From positions 1 to 64,000 of the forward strand of contig JAOPGA020001209.1 in NCBI GenBank assembly GCA_026419775.2: DNA of 64,000 nt. The letters run 5' to 3'. The DNA is from Acrasis kona (lineage: Eukaryota; Heterolobosea; Eutetramitea; Acrasida; Acrasidae). The position numbers and the translations under genes were made by a program. Of this stretch, positions 1-11,200 are shown in pieces. Under the pieces are notes generated by a model. The model saw only the letters and a list, made by a program, of their open reading frames with translations, did no database searches and was not told the origin of the DNA. The first letter of the stretch is position 1; each line of letters opens with the position of its first letter.

Positions 1-263
1 AAACGACCTTAATGAATTCATAACTGACTTTCCACAAAATAATTTGTCCCACCCTGTGTAATAGTAGCAAAGTTAAAACACGTCGAGTTCATCGTGAACT
101 TTAGTTACTGACGAGATAAAATTTCAAAAACCAAAACATGGCTTGTATGCAAAAAGTGAACGTAGGGACGGAATGGAGTTGTGCAGGTAACATTCCTTAT
201 CGATAATGGGACACTCACAGAAGGACGAGAGCTTGAATAAAACAAAATCAATTTTATTTACAT
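1..263. other. Left-edge intergenic stretch
   Basis: I see no supportable gene here. The right end carries AATAAA-like sequence on the plus strand, close to the stop codon of the following minus-strand gene. Confidence 0.5.
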
Positions 264-1094
264 TTATCTACGTGCTGCAATTTGTAACAATCCGGCGATT
301 AGGTACAAGGCACCAGCAATGACCCACAAGACACCAGCTTCGGTTTGGAATGATCTGCTGAAGAAAGTTCTGAGGAAACTAGTCCATGCAATGGCACCTA
401 ACAACAATAGAACTGAAGCGACGGTGTACATAACCGTTGCGATACCGTTCAAATATAAACTTGAGATCAAGCTCTTTGGTGCAACTTCGAAGGTGGTGGC
501 TCCGTTAGTGCGGCTGGTCAAGTTGTTCATGTAGGTGTGGTACAAGTAAATACCATCCACAATGGCACCATAGTTTCTGAGGAGGAAGTAGGCAAGGATC
601 AACGAAGAACCAATAATCCAAATGATAGTTCCGGCGTTGAAAGTGTCAAATCTGTCTGTGCCTGACAACCATAAAGCGGCACCAATAATCATAAGGATGC
701 TTCCCAAGAAGAAGGCGATGCTTCCAATAATGTTTAAAAAGTGGTATGGTGTTCTTGAATTCTTGTTTCCTAAGTCGAATCCTCCAATAAAAGAGAATAC
801 AGATGCCAATGTGAAGAAGGAGAAGGCAATAATCCAGAGAACACCACTGGCGACATAGTGGTATCCAAAGTCTGCTAAACTAATTGCAGCGCCAACTAAT
901 AGAAGAACGCCACCAATGAACATGGATAGACCCATGAGAGCGCCCATTATTTGAGATAATACTTGAGCTTTGGCTTCGACTGGTGCTGCATAAGCTGTTT
1001 GTGTAACTGTTGTTTGAGTGACGGTGGTTGCTCCTGGTCCGTCTAGAACTTTTGTTGGGACAGTTGTTGGTAATAGTGTGTTTGCTGAAGACAT
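264..1094 (-). CDS. Multi-pass membrane protein with three YrhK-like repeats
   Basis: The gene has one exon and encodes 276 residues. After a Thr/Val-rich polar N-terminus of about 45 residues come three tandem units of roughly 60-70 residues. Each has two hydrophobic helices of the pattern G-x-x-x-F-x-x-G-S-x-L-x-x-x-G-A, then a polar loop, then a G-x-L-W-I-I helix. Clear examples are FFLGSILMIIGAALWLSGTD and the helix containing GVLWVIAGALYLIAG. This is the look of the two-helix YrhK domain, here tripled to six helices. It ends with Ala-Arg-Arg and has no obvious catalytic residues. It probably sits in an internal or plasma membrane; its function is unknown. The stop lies in GATAAA, with almost no 3' spacer. 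I am confident it is a gene and moderately confident of the domain. Confidence 0.8.
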   Translation of the reverse strand: MSSANTLLPTTVPTKVLDGPGATTVTQTTVTQTAYAAPVEAKAQVLSQIMGALMGLSMFIGGVLLLVGAAISLADFGYHYVASGVLWIIAFSFFTLASVFSFIGGFDLGNKNSRTPYHFLNIIGSIAFFLGSILMIIGAALWLSGTDRFDTFNAGTIIWIIGSSLILAYFLLRNYGAIVDGIYLYHTYMNNLTSRTNGATTFEVAPKSLISSLYLNGIATVMYTVASVLLLLGAIAWTSFLRTFFSRSFQTEAGVLWVIAGALYLIAGLLQIAARR

Positions 1095-1295
1095 GTTGTT
1101 GTGTTTTTTTTTGTGTGGAGAGAAGATAATTCGCGATCTTTTTATAGGTTCTGTGACTAAAAATAAAACATAATAATAAAATATTTATTCCTCTTTTAGG
1201 AAGATGGAAATAAAATGTCAAATTTAAACTAATGTCATAAATAATATAATATATGACATTTCAACACTTCATTACAACGTCCAATTAGAAGTTTT

Positions 1296-1514
1296 ATGGC
1301 TGTTGATGCTTGTCTTGATGTATTCAAACAACTATCTTACTTGTCAGCTGTTTATTGTGGAGTTAGCGATGAGAGTCTTGAGGTGCTTTCAAAAGCTGGT
1401 TGTTTTGTCAGAAGATATTAGAGAGATAAGGATGATCCTTCAAGTATGGAATATTGGCTTAAACGAAGAGAAATCACTAATACACCGAGATATAAAAATA
1501 AACGCCATTTTTAA
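1296..1514 (+). CDS. Possible small hypothetical gene
   Basis: A frame opens with ATG at 1296 and reads MAVDACLDVFKQLSYLSAVY and onward. It meets one in-frame TAG, then continues in the same frame to a TAA at 1512-1514. The stretch containing the TAG could be a 39-bp intron (starting GTGCTT and ending TTAG, phase 0), the usual size here. That would leave about 59 residues with a basic C-terminus. The donor is weak and I recognise no domain. It converges on the ERCC6L gene, whose coding end lies 50 bp away. This could equally be a relic. Confidence 0.25.
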
Positions 1515-1563
1515 AAACCTAAACTACAACTTAATGTTGATGAGGAACGATAAAACTTTTTAT

Positions 1564-4419
1564 TTAAGCACAAAACTGTAATTCCTTTCCCAAGAGAGCA
1601 ATCTTGCAGTGCAACTTGATGTCATCAGATGAAATCATCAAGGCGTCCATGTACATGTTGATGGCTGATATTAAATCCCCATTGATTTCTGATATCCTCG
1701 CATTAGTCACGAGGTCTTGGTACTGCAAAAGACTTTCTTCCTCAGTAGTGTTTACTTCTTCTACATGTTGTCGTTGTGCAGCTGACACTGGTACAGAATC
1801 ATCTTCTATTTCATTAGATAGATCCACCATTGACTTTCTCCTTTCTTCTTCTTGCTCTTCCTCCTCTCTTTCTTCGTCGCTATCAGTTCCAAGTCCCAAT
1901 CCAATCGAAACTCTTCTGGCGATATCAGATTTTCTCTTTTGCTCAACAGCGCTATCATTTGACTCATCATCAGAGTCAACATTGAATACATCATGTTTAA
2001 GGTCATCATACACATCTGGAACAGTTACCACGGGAGCAGGAGCGGAGGGTTCCTTCTTCTTTTTTGGAATCCTCACACGTTCTCCTTCATTGCTGTTACT
2101 AGCACTACTTCTCATCGTCAAAGTCGAGTATATTCTAACGACCTCTTGTTTGACCTGCATAGCATTTACCAATTCAGAATGCAAGACTTCATCTTTTGTG
2201 AACAACAAGTTATGATCACTGAAGCCACTAATATTTTTTACACAAATTTGATTCAAAGAGTACAAGTGGTCTTTGAGTTCTTTCTTGTACTCGACTTGTT
2301 TAAGATGGATTTGAGCCAATTGCCTTTGAGTATTGGAGTACTCGCCATTGTTATCTAACCAAAACAAATCCTTTAATTCACCATGAGTAAAGTATCTGTA
2401 TTGAGCTTCTTTACTATCAATGGCTACTCTGCTTAGTGCGCCCTTGAATACCTGCTTGCGGTATATTTTTTCTTCAATGGTACCACATGTAATGAAACGA
2501 TAAATTAGCACATCTCTTTTCTGGCCAATTCTGTACGCCCTGTCAACTGCCTGATTGTCAGTTGCAGGATTCCAGCTTGGATCAAAAATAACAACGCGAT
2601 TGGCAGCAGTTAAAGTGATGCCCACACCGCCTGTTTGCGCGGTGAGTAGAAAGACGCAATAATCTGTTTGTCCTACCTCGTTAAACTTATTTATTAGATT
2701 TTGTCTTGTAGCCGAGTCGGTGACGGTGCCATCTATCCTCAAGAAACCCAATTGTTGTTTCTCTAAGACCTTTTCAATCATATCAAGCATTTTCGAAGAT
2801 TGGGAGAAGATTAGTAACTTGTGGCTCTGGTCCTTCTCATTTACAAAAATATTATGAAGTAGATTATTCAGAACCGTCAACTTGCCGCTCTCTTCAATCA
2901 TGTGCTTCAAGCTATTTTGGGTTCTATGATCAATGAGAGTGCGATCCAGCATGTTATTGTGGAGGAGGCGTGGATGAGTACAAATTTGTTTTAAATAAGT
3001 AATTGCAGCAAGGACTCCTTGACTGTTATTGAGAACTTGTCTTACTTGTTCACCCGCAATAAACTCCTTGTACATTTTAATTTGATTGGAGGACATACGA
3101 ACCCACACAATCACATCATTTTTATTCGTTATTGATACATTATTTTTCTTTAGAATAGATTTGTCACGACGCAACAAATGTGGTTCAATAAGAGATCTCA
3201 ACTTCTTGCTGACCTCGTTACCGAGTTTCACCTCGTATGGAGTGGCATCCTTTTCAGATGCTTTTACAATGGTGCTTTCAAAGTGTTTTGTAAAATTCCT
3301 CTTATCACCTAACAAACGTCCTTGGAAGATCCAATCATAGAGAGACCACAATTCACACAAGTTATTTTGGATTGGAGTTCCGCTCAAAATGAAGCGACCA
3401 AACTTTGTTTTAATGCGACGAAGACAAGCAGATAACTTTATTTCACTATTCTTAATCTTGTGACCTTCATCTAATATTACATAATCAAAGTTAATAGGAT
3501 CCTCGTACTCCTCTTCTTCTGAACCAGATTTCGCATCTTCATCACGACCTGCAAGCCTGTTGATTTGACTAACAACCATACCGTACGTAGTGAGAAGAAT
3601 GCCACCTGAGCGACGCATGCTGTCTAACATTTTTGTTCTTTGAGGGCCGGAGACTTTGTGGAACATGTGAATGCGTGGCGAATTGTAACCATCTTGTGGA
3701 CACCATCTCTCGAATTCGTTCTTCCAGTTCTGAAGAACGCTCATCGGCATGCATATTAAAGCCCTCTTGCATTGCTTGGAGTAGAACAATCCATATAAGA
3801 AACTCACAACTTGAACTGTTTTTCCTAACCCCATCTAGATAGTTAATGTATTGCTTGTTTCTTTGTACTTACATCATCTCCCAAAATTCCTCCATTCGCC
3901 ATTTTCTCCTTACAAGCTGTTAAATGTTTCTTCCAGAACCAAATCATTGTAAATTTTTGATAATCGTACAATTTGTCAAAAACGGACGACGGTAGGCAGA
4001 ATTGGGGTGTGTGTTCGTGATTGAGTATATATACTTTATCGACACGGTCGAATGTAAAGTTCTCATCATGCTTGGTGAACCTGTTTAACTGTGCTTTAAG
4101 GTTTTCAATCTTTTTCAATAGCTTGGGGTCAGTTTGAAATAGGGCATATGCCTCTTCGTATAATTCGATGCATTCTTCAATGTCTGGATTTTGACTTTTT
4201 TCTATACTTCTTGCTTCCTCCACAAATTTGTTGTACCGCCTTTTTAGTTCCTTTGTATCATCTTGCTTCCTCGGTGTTTGTTCCTGCTGCTTTGTTATCG
4301 AAATCTAGAAGTATTTCAGTTGTTTTAGTCTAGGCTGCACCTACCCTTCTCATTGATGATGTGATAGTAACATCGTCGCCGTCACCATCATCACCGTCAT
4401 CAATTACACGTCGTGGCAT
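1564..4419 (-). CDS. ERCC6L: ERCC6L/PICH-type SNF2 DNA translocase
   Basis: There are three exons: 4345-4419, 3873-4304 and 1564-3834. The introns are 40 and 38 bp, both phase 0, giving 925 residues. The 38-bp intron splits the Walker A region between GGILGDD and MGLGKTVQ. Further helicase motifs are DEGH, SGTPIQNNLCELWSLYDW, DPSWNPATDNQAVDRAYRIG and ITCGTIEEKIYRKQVFKGAL. The phrase EKDATPYEVKLG and the block EESGKLTVLNNLL match the PICH subfamily rather than RAD54 or CSB. A TPR-like helix pair sits before the helicase (EECIELYEEAYALFQTDPK). A second sits at the extreme C-terminus (ISAINMYMDALMISSDDIKL), the architecture of vertebrate PICH. PICH binds stretched ultrafine anaphase DNA bridges. 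An acidic, Ser-rich, basic-patch linker precedes the last TPR. The family call is strong; the cellular role is inferred. Confidence 0.88.
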
Positions 4420-4512
4420 TTTATTTTTAACGAAACAATTAACCTCCTTTTTGCTTTTTGAAGTTGTGTGATTGTAAAAGACATGCACCTGGGTAGCATA
4501 AGAACCAAAATT

Positions 4513-5169
4513 TTATTTCTTTGATGTGAAGCCCAAACCTACTGAAGTGTAGTGAGTTAATTTCCTGTCGGACACGTATTGTGCTATGAGTGGACTCTTC
4601 TTCTTGAACTCTTCAGATTGTTGATGAACGTCAGTTAGGTAAGACTTGGATGTGTATTGTTCAAAGATTAAAATCTTCTTGTCATCCTCCAAAGACTTTG
4701 TGAACAAGTATGAAATTGTTCCATCTTCATTCTTCTCAACATGATCCACGAGACTCTGTGCTTCTTTGAAAAGTCCGTCTCTATCAGCACTTGACTTTGC
4801 TACAAAATCTACAATGAGCACGTGCTGACCAGCAGATGGTGTCTCTTTTCCTGGACGATCAACGAAACCAACAACGGGCTCATAATTGTCTGCACTAAAT
4901 GATTGAGTAAATAATCCATTTGACTGGACACTCTCTACAAATTTCTTGAATTGTGGAGTGGCCATGTGCTCCTTCCATGAACTTTCATCTTCGTAAATCT
5001 CTACTCCATAAAGGTTCTTCTTATCACCTGACTCTGGAGCGAACCAATAATAGCACTTTGTTTTTTCTTCGCTCTTGACGCTGGTATCGATAAGTTCGTT
5101 GAATACTTGATCAAATTTCTCTCTGGTATCCTCATTTAAATGTAGAGTAACGAATTGTAGCAAAGGCAT
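4513..5169 (-). CDS. Tandem antibiotic-biosynthesis-monooxygenase (ABM) fold protein
   Basis: One exon encodes 218 residues. Two dimeric alpha-beta-barrel units of about 100 residues lie in tandem. The first runs from LLQFVTLHLNEDTREKFDQV to the FKKFVESV helix, with the typical YGVEIYEDESSWKEHMATPQ strand-helix. The second runs from VLIVDFVAKSSADRDGLFKE to SEEFKKKSPLIAQYV. ABM-fold proteins are small oxygenases or haem/quinone-handling proteins, and many have no known substrate. There is no signal peptide or membrane segment, so it is probably cytosolic. The stop codon lies inside AATAAA. The fold call is fairly safe; the activity is unknown. Confidence 0.75.
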   Translation of the reverse strand: MPLLQFVTLHLNEDTREKFDQVFNELIDTSVKSEEKTKCYYWFAPESGDKKNLYGVEIYEDESSWKEHMATPQFKKFVESVQSNGLFTQSFSADNYEPVVGFVDRPGKETPSAGQHVLIVDFVAKSSADRDGLFKEAQSLVDHVEKNEDGTISYLFTKSLEDDKKILIFEQYTSKSYLTDVHQQSEEFKKKSPLIAQYVSDRKLTHYTSVGLGFTSKK

Positions 5170-5287
5170 GATTAGATTTTCTTGCGGTGTTTCGGGCTAA
5201 ACTTTCTCCGAAAGATTTGTACGATGATGCATTGTAACCATTAGATCAAAAAGTTATGTAACAAAGAAGTAAATTTTAAAAAATAAT

Positions 5288-8200
5288 TTATTTTGGTGGA
5301 GTTTGTAGCACCATGGGTTGTTTGAGAGATACAGCAGCTTGATGTGCCAACTTTATCTTTTCCAAAAAGTGTTGAGCTCTCTCCAAATCAGTAACCGGGA
5401 ATTTCTTGGTGTGTGATTTGTGACCAGTGCTCCATGGCATCACCACATTCAAATTTACATTGAATAAATTCTTCTTGTTTTTCATATCATTAATGTTGGT
5501 CAATCCACCACACTCCAAAACAACCTCCCAGTGGTCCTTATGATTTTTCGAAATGTTTACATTTTTCAAATTGTTCAATTCACATCTCCACCTAATGTCA
5601 GCTTCCGTTCCACAATCGATCACCTTCATCACGCTCTTGTTGGTTAATATATAAACCACTCTTCTCTTTTTACCAATCTTTGCCATCAAGTGATAAATAG
5701 CATATTCTACGTCAGGCACCATACCAATGGTCACCAACAAACCGTCGTTTACAATTTGCAACAGGAACATTTCGTAAGCACCGTTAGCTTCATATACGGA
5801 TAACATCATGTCGGTATAATCCTCTCCAGCATCATTCTTGTTGGTCATTCTCTTAAACGTTCTTGGGTATCTGATTCGATTTTGAATTCGATTCTGACGT
5901 TCTTGAGATGCGGCCTGATTTGAAATGCCCTGAGTTGTTTTATTGACCAAATCGAAAACACCGGCGATGGGTTTCATGGGCACTCCCACGATGCCTTTAC
6001 CGAGCCCAGCAAAGAATCCTTTACCTCCTTGTTCTTTGGCACCTTTGATAGGTTGGGTGATTAGCCCAGTGACACCCTTCTTTACACTTCTGAACAATGC
6101 GTTACCACCTTCGCTCAAACCCTCTCTGGCATCTCTAGGTGCCCTTCGTTGAGCTTGATGTTTCTTGATGTACTCATCATCAAAGGTCAAATAAGTCAAT
6201 CCTTTACCGATCGTACCCGTTACTTTACTAGCTGCATTAAATGTACCGTGTACGCTGTTACTGACCAACGAAACGCTTCCCTTTGCTAGTAACTTACCGA
6301 ATTGTTCGGGATTCTTACTTAAACCTGCAACAGGTTCATAAAAGAGATCTTTGACACCCGTAGATACGTCGTTGAACAATCCTACTGGATTACCTAACAT
6401 TTCGAGCGATCCCAATACTTTGTAAAGTTCTTTCATCACTGATCGAATGTAATGTTGAGACATGCGATCGATTAATGAAGTTTTGTTCTCGAATACATTT
6501 TCGACCAACATTGCATTCAAGCACAATGGAGCGTCATCGACGTTTGCGACCGTCACTCCAACGCTATCCAATATAATCATCAATGGATTGTTTTGGCTCG
6601 TGTTGTTCATTCCTTTGAGACTATTGGGCAATTGAGCATCTTGTACCAACTCAAATTCTAACGTCTCGTCGTCATCGTCGTCGTCCTTTTGTTTTTCGTC
6701 CTCTTCTTGGTCTTCTTGGGTCACGCTATCGTCTTTGGTGAACATGAACGTGACGTGTAATTTGACAGGGTGCAATTCCAAATTTTCAAAGAAAAAGTAT
6801 TGAGTAATTTCGTCGTCATTGTTGATAATGATGGGCTCCGTCACTCCGGATAGTTCCTTGTTGAGTTCCTCTTGTCTCTCTCTTTGAACCGCAGTGATGG
6901 TTCCTATATCTTGTGAGCTATGTGCTGCTCTCATCCATGCCTCCACTAACTTACTGATCGTGTTGATGAATCCAAAATCTAACAAGATGCTAAATGGTTG
7001 TAAATTGACGGATAGATATGGGAACATGTCCAAAGTGGGTTCGCCAGCTTCTGGTACATGCTCCGGAACCGTTTTACAGAAACTCATGGTCAACCAAGAC
7101 GTTTCTGGCTTTTCGTGAGTGGCAATCAACACTGGGAATTGAGCCTCTGGGTCACCACTGTCCATTTGTAATCTACCCAATGAGATCAAACCTCTTTGAT
7201 CAGATTTGGTCTCGCTGTAATTCAACATCAAGTTACCGAAAAACACATAGGCGACTTCTCTTGGTTTGTTGTCCACGAGCGAAATACCTATGCCTGGGAA
7301 ACTGGCCATTACAAACATTAACAGTTCGTCGCTCTCTTCTTCCTCTTCCTCCGGCGTAGATGCCGCTACGATAAAATTGGCACTCGATTCATTGTTATTG
7401 CCGATGGGACGCGCTATGGTGCTCTTTACTCTTGAATGGAGTTTGTTGACTCCTCCCATTGCGTTCTTTGCTACACTGTTCATGTTGCCCAATGCACCCG
7501 TCATTGCGTTATTCACCAAATTGAATGCCCCCGATGTTGGATTGTCGTCTAGTAGATTCAAAAGGGCGTTATTACCAGAGAAGAAACTACTGTTGGATTG
7601 ATTTATTGATTCGATGGAGCGTTCCTTGATGGGCGTGATTTTTAGAATACGTGTTCTGCCCTTACTTAGTACGCTCAAGTATGCTTTATCACCATTTGGT
7701 AATCTCAAGAAGGTACCACCTTCGACTACATCTTTATCAGCTGCTGTTGCTGGATCGTTCGCTGGTGTTGCATCTGCGGCAGCTTGTTGTTGATCTTGAA
7801 TGGCAGCCACTGGTGGTACAGCAGCTGCTCCATCGGCAGATTGTTGAGTCGATGATGATCGCTGCATGACGCTTACTACTTTATTCAAATCGATTCGAAG
7901 AGTTTTGGAGCGATTGTTTTCGCTCACCAAACGTACTTTGATTACATTCTTTTTGCTCAAATCATCGAGCGCGTATGGTAATTTACTACAAGGATCTACA
8001 TTTCTCCACTCGATATTTGGTGCATTAATGTTTTGTTTGATCTGCACAGTATATTTGGTCATCTTGTTATCGATCAAATAAGGAGGTCTTTGTGGTCTCA
8101 TCACAGTAATGTACAAACTACCACTATCACTTTCTTGTATTCTGATATCTAGAATTTGATTATATACATAATTAGTGGAGTGTTCCAATCGAATGGAAGA

Positions 8201-11200
8201 TTCTCCCAATACTGAAATGTCTACTCCTGATGGCGACCACTTCCATTGATCATCGCTCTGATGTGAAATGTTAAAGTGTAATTTGGGACGTTCTTCTTGG
8301 TGATGTTCGTGATAGTAATCTGATTTACCACCTGCTGTTGTATTTTGTACGTTAAAGCTTTGTAAGTCAGTTATATATGGATTGGTTTGTGTGTAGCTCA
8401 ATACGAATGGAGTTTCGTTTCGAAGTACATACCTTGGAGTTAATGTTACGACTTTTGTTCGTTTGTATTCGTGAGATCCAAGAGTGACCTTTACGCCCAA
8501 ATCATAACGTGTGGTTCCATCTACACAAGTGAGTTGACCAGGTGCGCCCACTACGCCAATTGTAAATGCTTTGCTATACTCGCCACCATTTAATTGTACT
8601 TTGACCTTTAGGTCATTTCGTTGTTGCTGTTGACTAGTTAACGATAATAACATTGGTTCCAAATCTTGATCCACATCAGGTGGTAACGTTAATGTAGACG
8701 ATGAGGGTCCAATGTCAAATGTATTTGATGGGTAAGTCACCATTGGTTTCTTCTTTTTACGAATGGCTTTGGTCACATCGACTCCGGTGGATACTTGCTT
8801 AACGTTGATTCGTTGATGAGTGAAATTCAAAATCCAGAATTGAACGTAAATGATTACGTCGCGATAAGCCACTCCACGGTCATCGTAATCAATATTCAAG
8901 TTCACCACCCTTGGTTCTTCGAGTATGGAAGAAGCTTTATCTGATTGAATGGACGTGAGAGTCGTTTGTGAAGTCAAGATGGCTTTAGGATCATCCGAAT
9001 GTACCAATGCCCAATCGCCACAATTAAATCTTTCTCTCTTCAACACTGGTACCATTTGCATGAATAAATAACCCTTGGTACTATCTACGTTATAAATGTA
9101 CTTACGTTCTCCTCTAGCGAGATGCAAATCTCGTTTTACAATTTCGTGTTGTTGAGAATCATGCAAGTTGTTTTTACGAATCAAATGAACAGTTAATGGA
9201 GCTCCGATTAGATTCTGAACGGTGAATGGTGGACGTAAGGTAATTACGCACGATAGTTTTTGTAATGAACCAGGCGATAAGATCTCTCTTCTTTCGGCGG
9301 GAGTTCGAGTCTCGAAATGAGATCGAGCCACCATGTTGAAATGGGATGAATCTCCCTTACAAGATAACAATCTAGCCTCGAATGGAACTCGAAGTGCATT
9401 GGTGAACGTGAAGTGATCCAATGGTGCACTCCATTGCACGTCTCCGAATGCGTTAGGATCGTTTTCTGGAATCACTGGTCGAACCACAACGTATTGATCG
9501 TCGTTGACTAGCCACAGTGGCACACCAATGTTATGTTCTGGTTCGATCGTGGCAAAGTGTATCACCGTTCCGTTCGAGTCACAAGCGCCCACTCGAATGG
9601 GATATGTTGTTTTGTTTTTAATTTTGATTCCGCTACGAACCGTGATGACCCTTCTACCACCTGCTAATTCCACATCAATCATGCCGAGTGCTTGCATGGA
9701 ATGGTCCATCACTACGAATGGACTCCTACCGCTCTTTCTTACATCTACGACTTGTTTATCGCAAATTTGATTTCCGTTCTGATTGAGCAAAACGAAACCA
9801 ACCATTAATTCGCGAGATTGCAAGTCGAGACTGACTCCTTTGTCCATATCGACTTCTTTCCAGTCACATCCGTGTTCGGTCATGGGTGGTACTTGGAATG
9901 CATTTTCGTCGACTAATTTGATGTTATCTGGTGCAGATAACAATTTACATTCCACGGTCAACCCAGAGTGATTTCGAATGGTGTAGGGATGGAATCTCTC
10001 GCTGACTCCAGTTCCGCTCATATCGTCCTTCCATAGAGCTAATGTCGATAGAATGGTGCTGATCATGCCCTGAGTCACATTCAAATTGAATACATTTTTC
10101 AATCGGTTGTAATCGAAATCATCTTTTTGTAAATCGATGGTGGATGTATCTTGTTGATCGGTCAGGTCGACGGTAGAATCCTCGTCGTTGATCACGATGG
10201 CATCATCTGGTGCAGATGCCATGCTATCGACTGGATCGTCACCAACCATTAATTTCGTAAAGTAAGGCACGACTACCGTATCCAACGGATCGCCCTTCGT
10301 AATGCTCAATTGCGCATAAATGGGTTTGCGTTCCACTTCTACTTTGAGCGTATAAGGTTCCAAAACGGGTTCCCACTCTCCTAACGATATATTGTAATAA
10401 TGAGCGGTTAATGTGAGTGCAGTCTTTAATGATAGATTCTGAACGTTGTACTTATCGACCCTTAATGTTTGATCCAACTCTTCAAAATCTAAGGTTTCGA
10501 AAAATGTGTTGGTCACATTGAAATCACGAATCATGAGTTCGATGAGGGGTCGATCGAAACCACGTGCATCGTCGACGACGCCAATGGTCAGACCTTTACT
10601 TTCGAACGATAAATTGTAATGAGTGCGCAAGATTTTGCACAAATCGTTCATGACTTGTTGTGAGTGATTTCTACGTTTTCTGATGCTTTGTGTCCTGACG
10701 ATGGAATCGTTACGATCGTTCATGTCGATTTGACTGGGTCTCTTTTTTAGTGCTGGATCTTTTTGGTCAACTCGATCGTAATAATCTCCGGACAAATCAA
10801 ATTGTACCAGATTTAATTCTTCTGGTTCGGGTGATGGCGCCAATATACCTGCCTCTACAGGTTTGCTGAACCCTAATGAAATTTGATTAATCATTCGAAC
10901 ATCTTGATAGGCCAATCTACTCTTCAATTCTCCTAATTTGATTTCCACTTCACGATCAATGTTGAATTCACCTAATTTTGTTCCGGTCATGTTCAAGATC
11001 AAGTTGACCGGTTCTATAATCGGAACGATCATTCCATCCTTTTCTACTTTTGCGGACAAATCGTCGACCTGAATGTGATAAGATTCCTTTCCGTTGGCCA
11101 GTGTTAAAATTTGAACTCCACCGGTCAGGTTGACCACCAAGATTCTAGATTTCTCATCAAAGAATTTCTCTGGTAATACCAATCGAGGTGATTGTAACGA

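Noticed and set aside
880-1221. Minus-strand 113-residue frame over the YrhK gene start
   Set aside because: It overlaps the membrane-protein gene in another frame and is dominated by Ser/Arg/Asn typical of a shadow reading.
1604-2215. Plus-strand 203-residue Ser/Leu-rich frame
   Set aside because: It is the antisense of the acidic, Ser-rich C-terminal region of the PICH gene.
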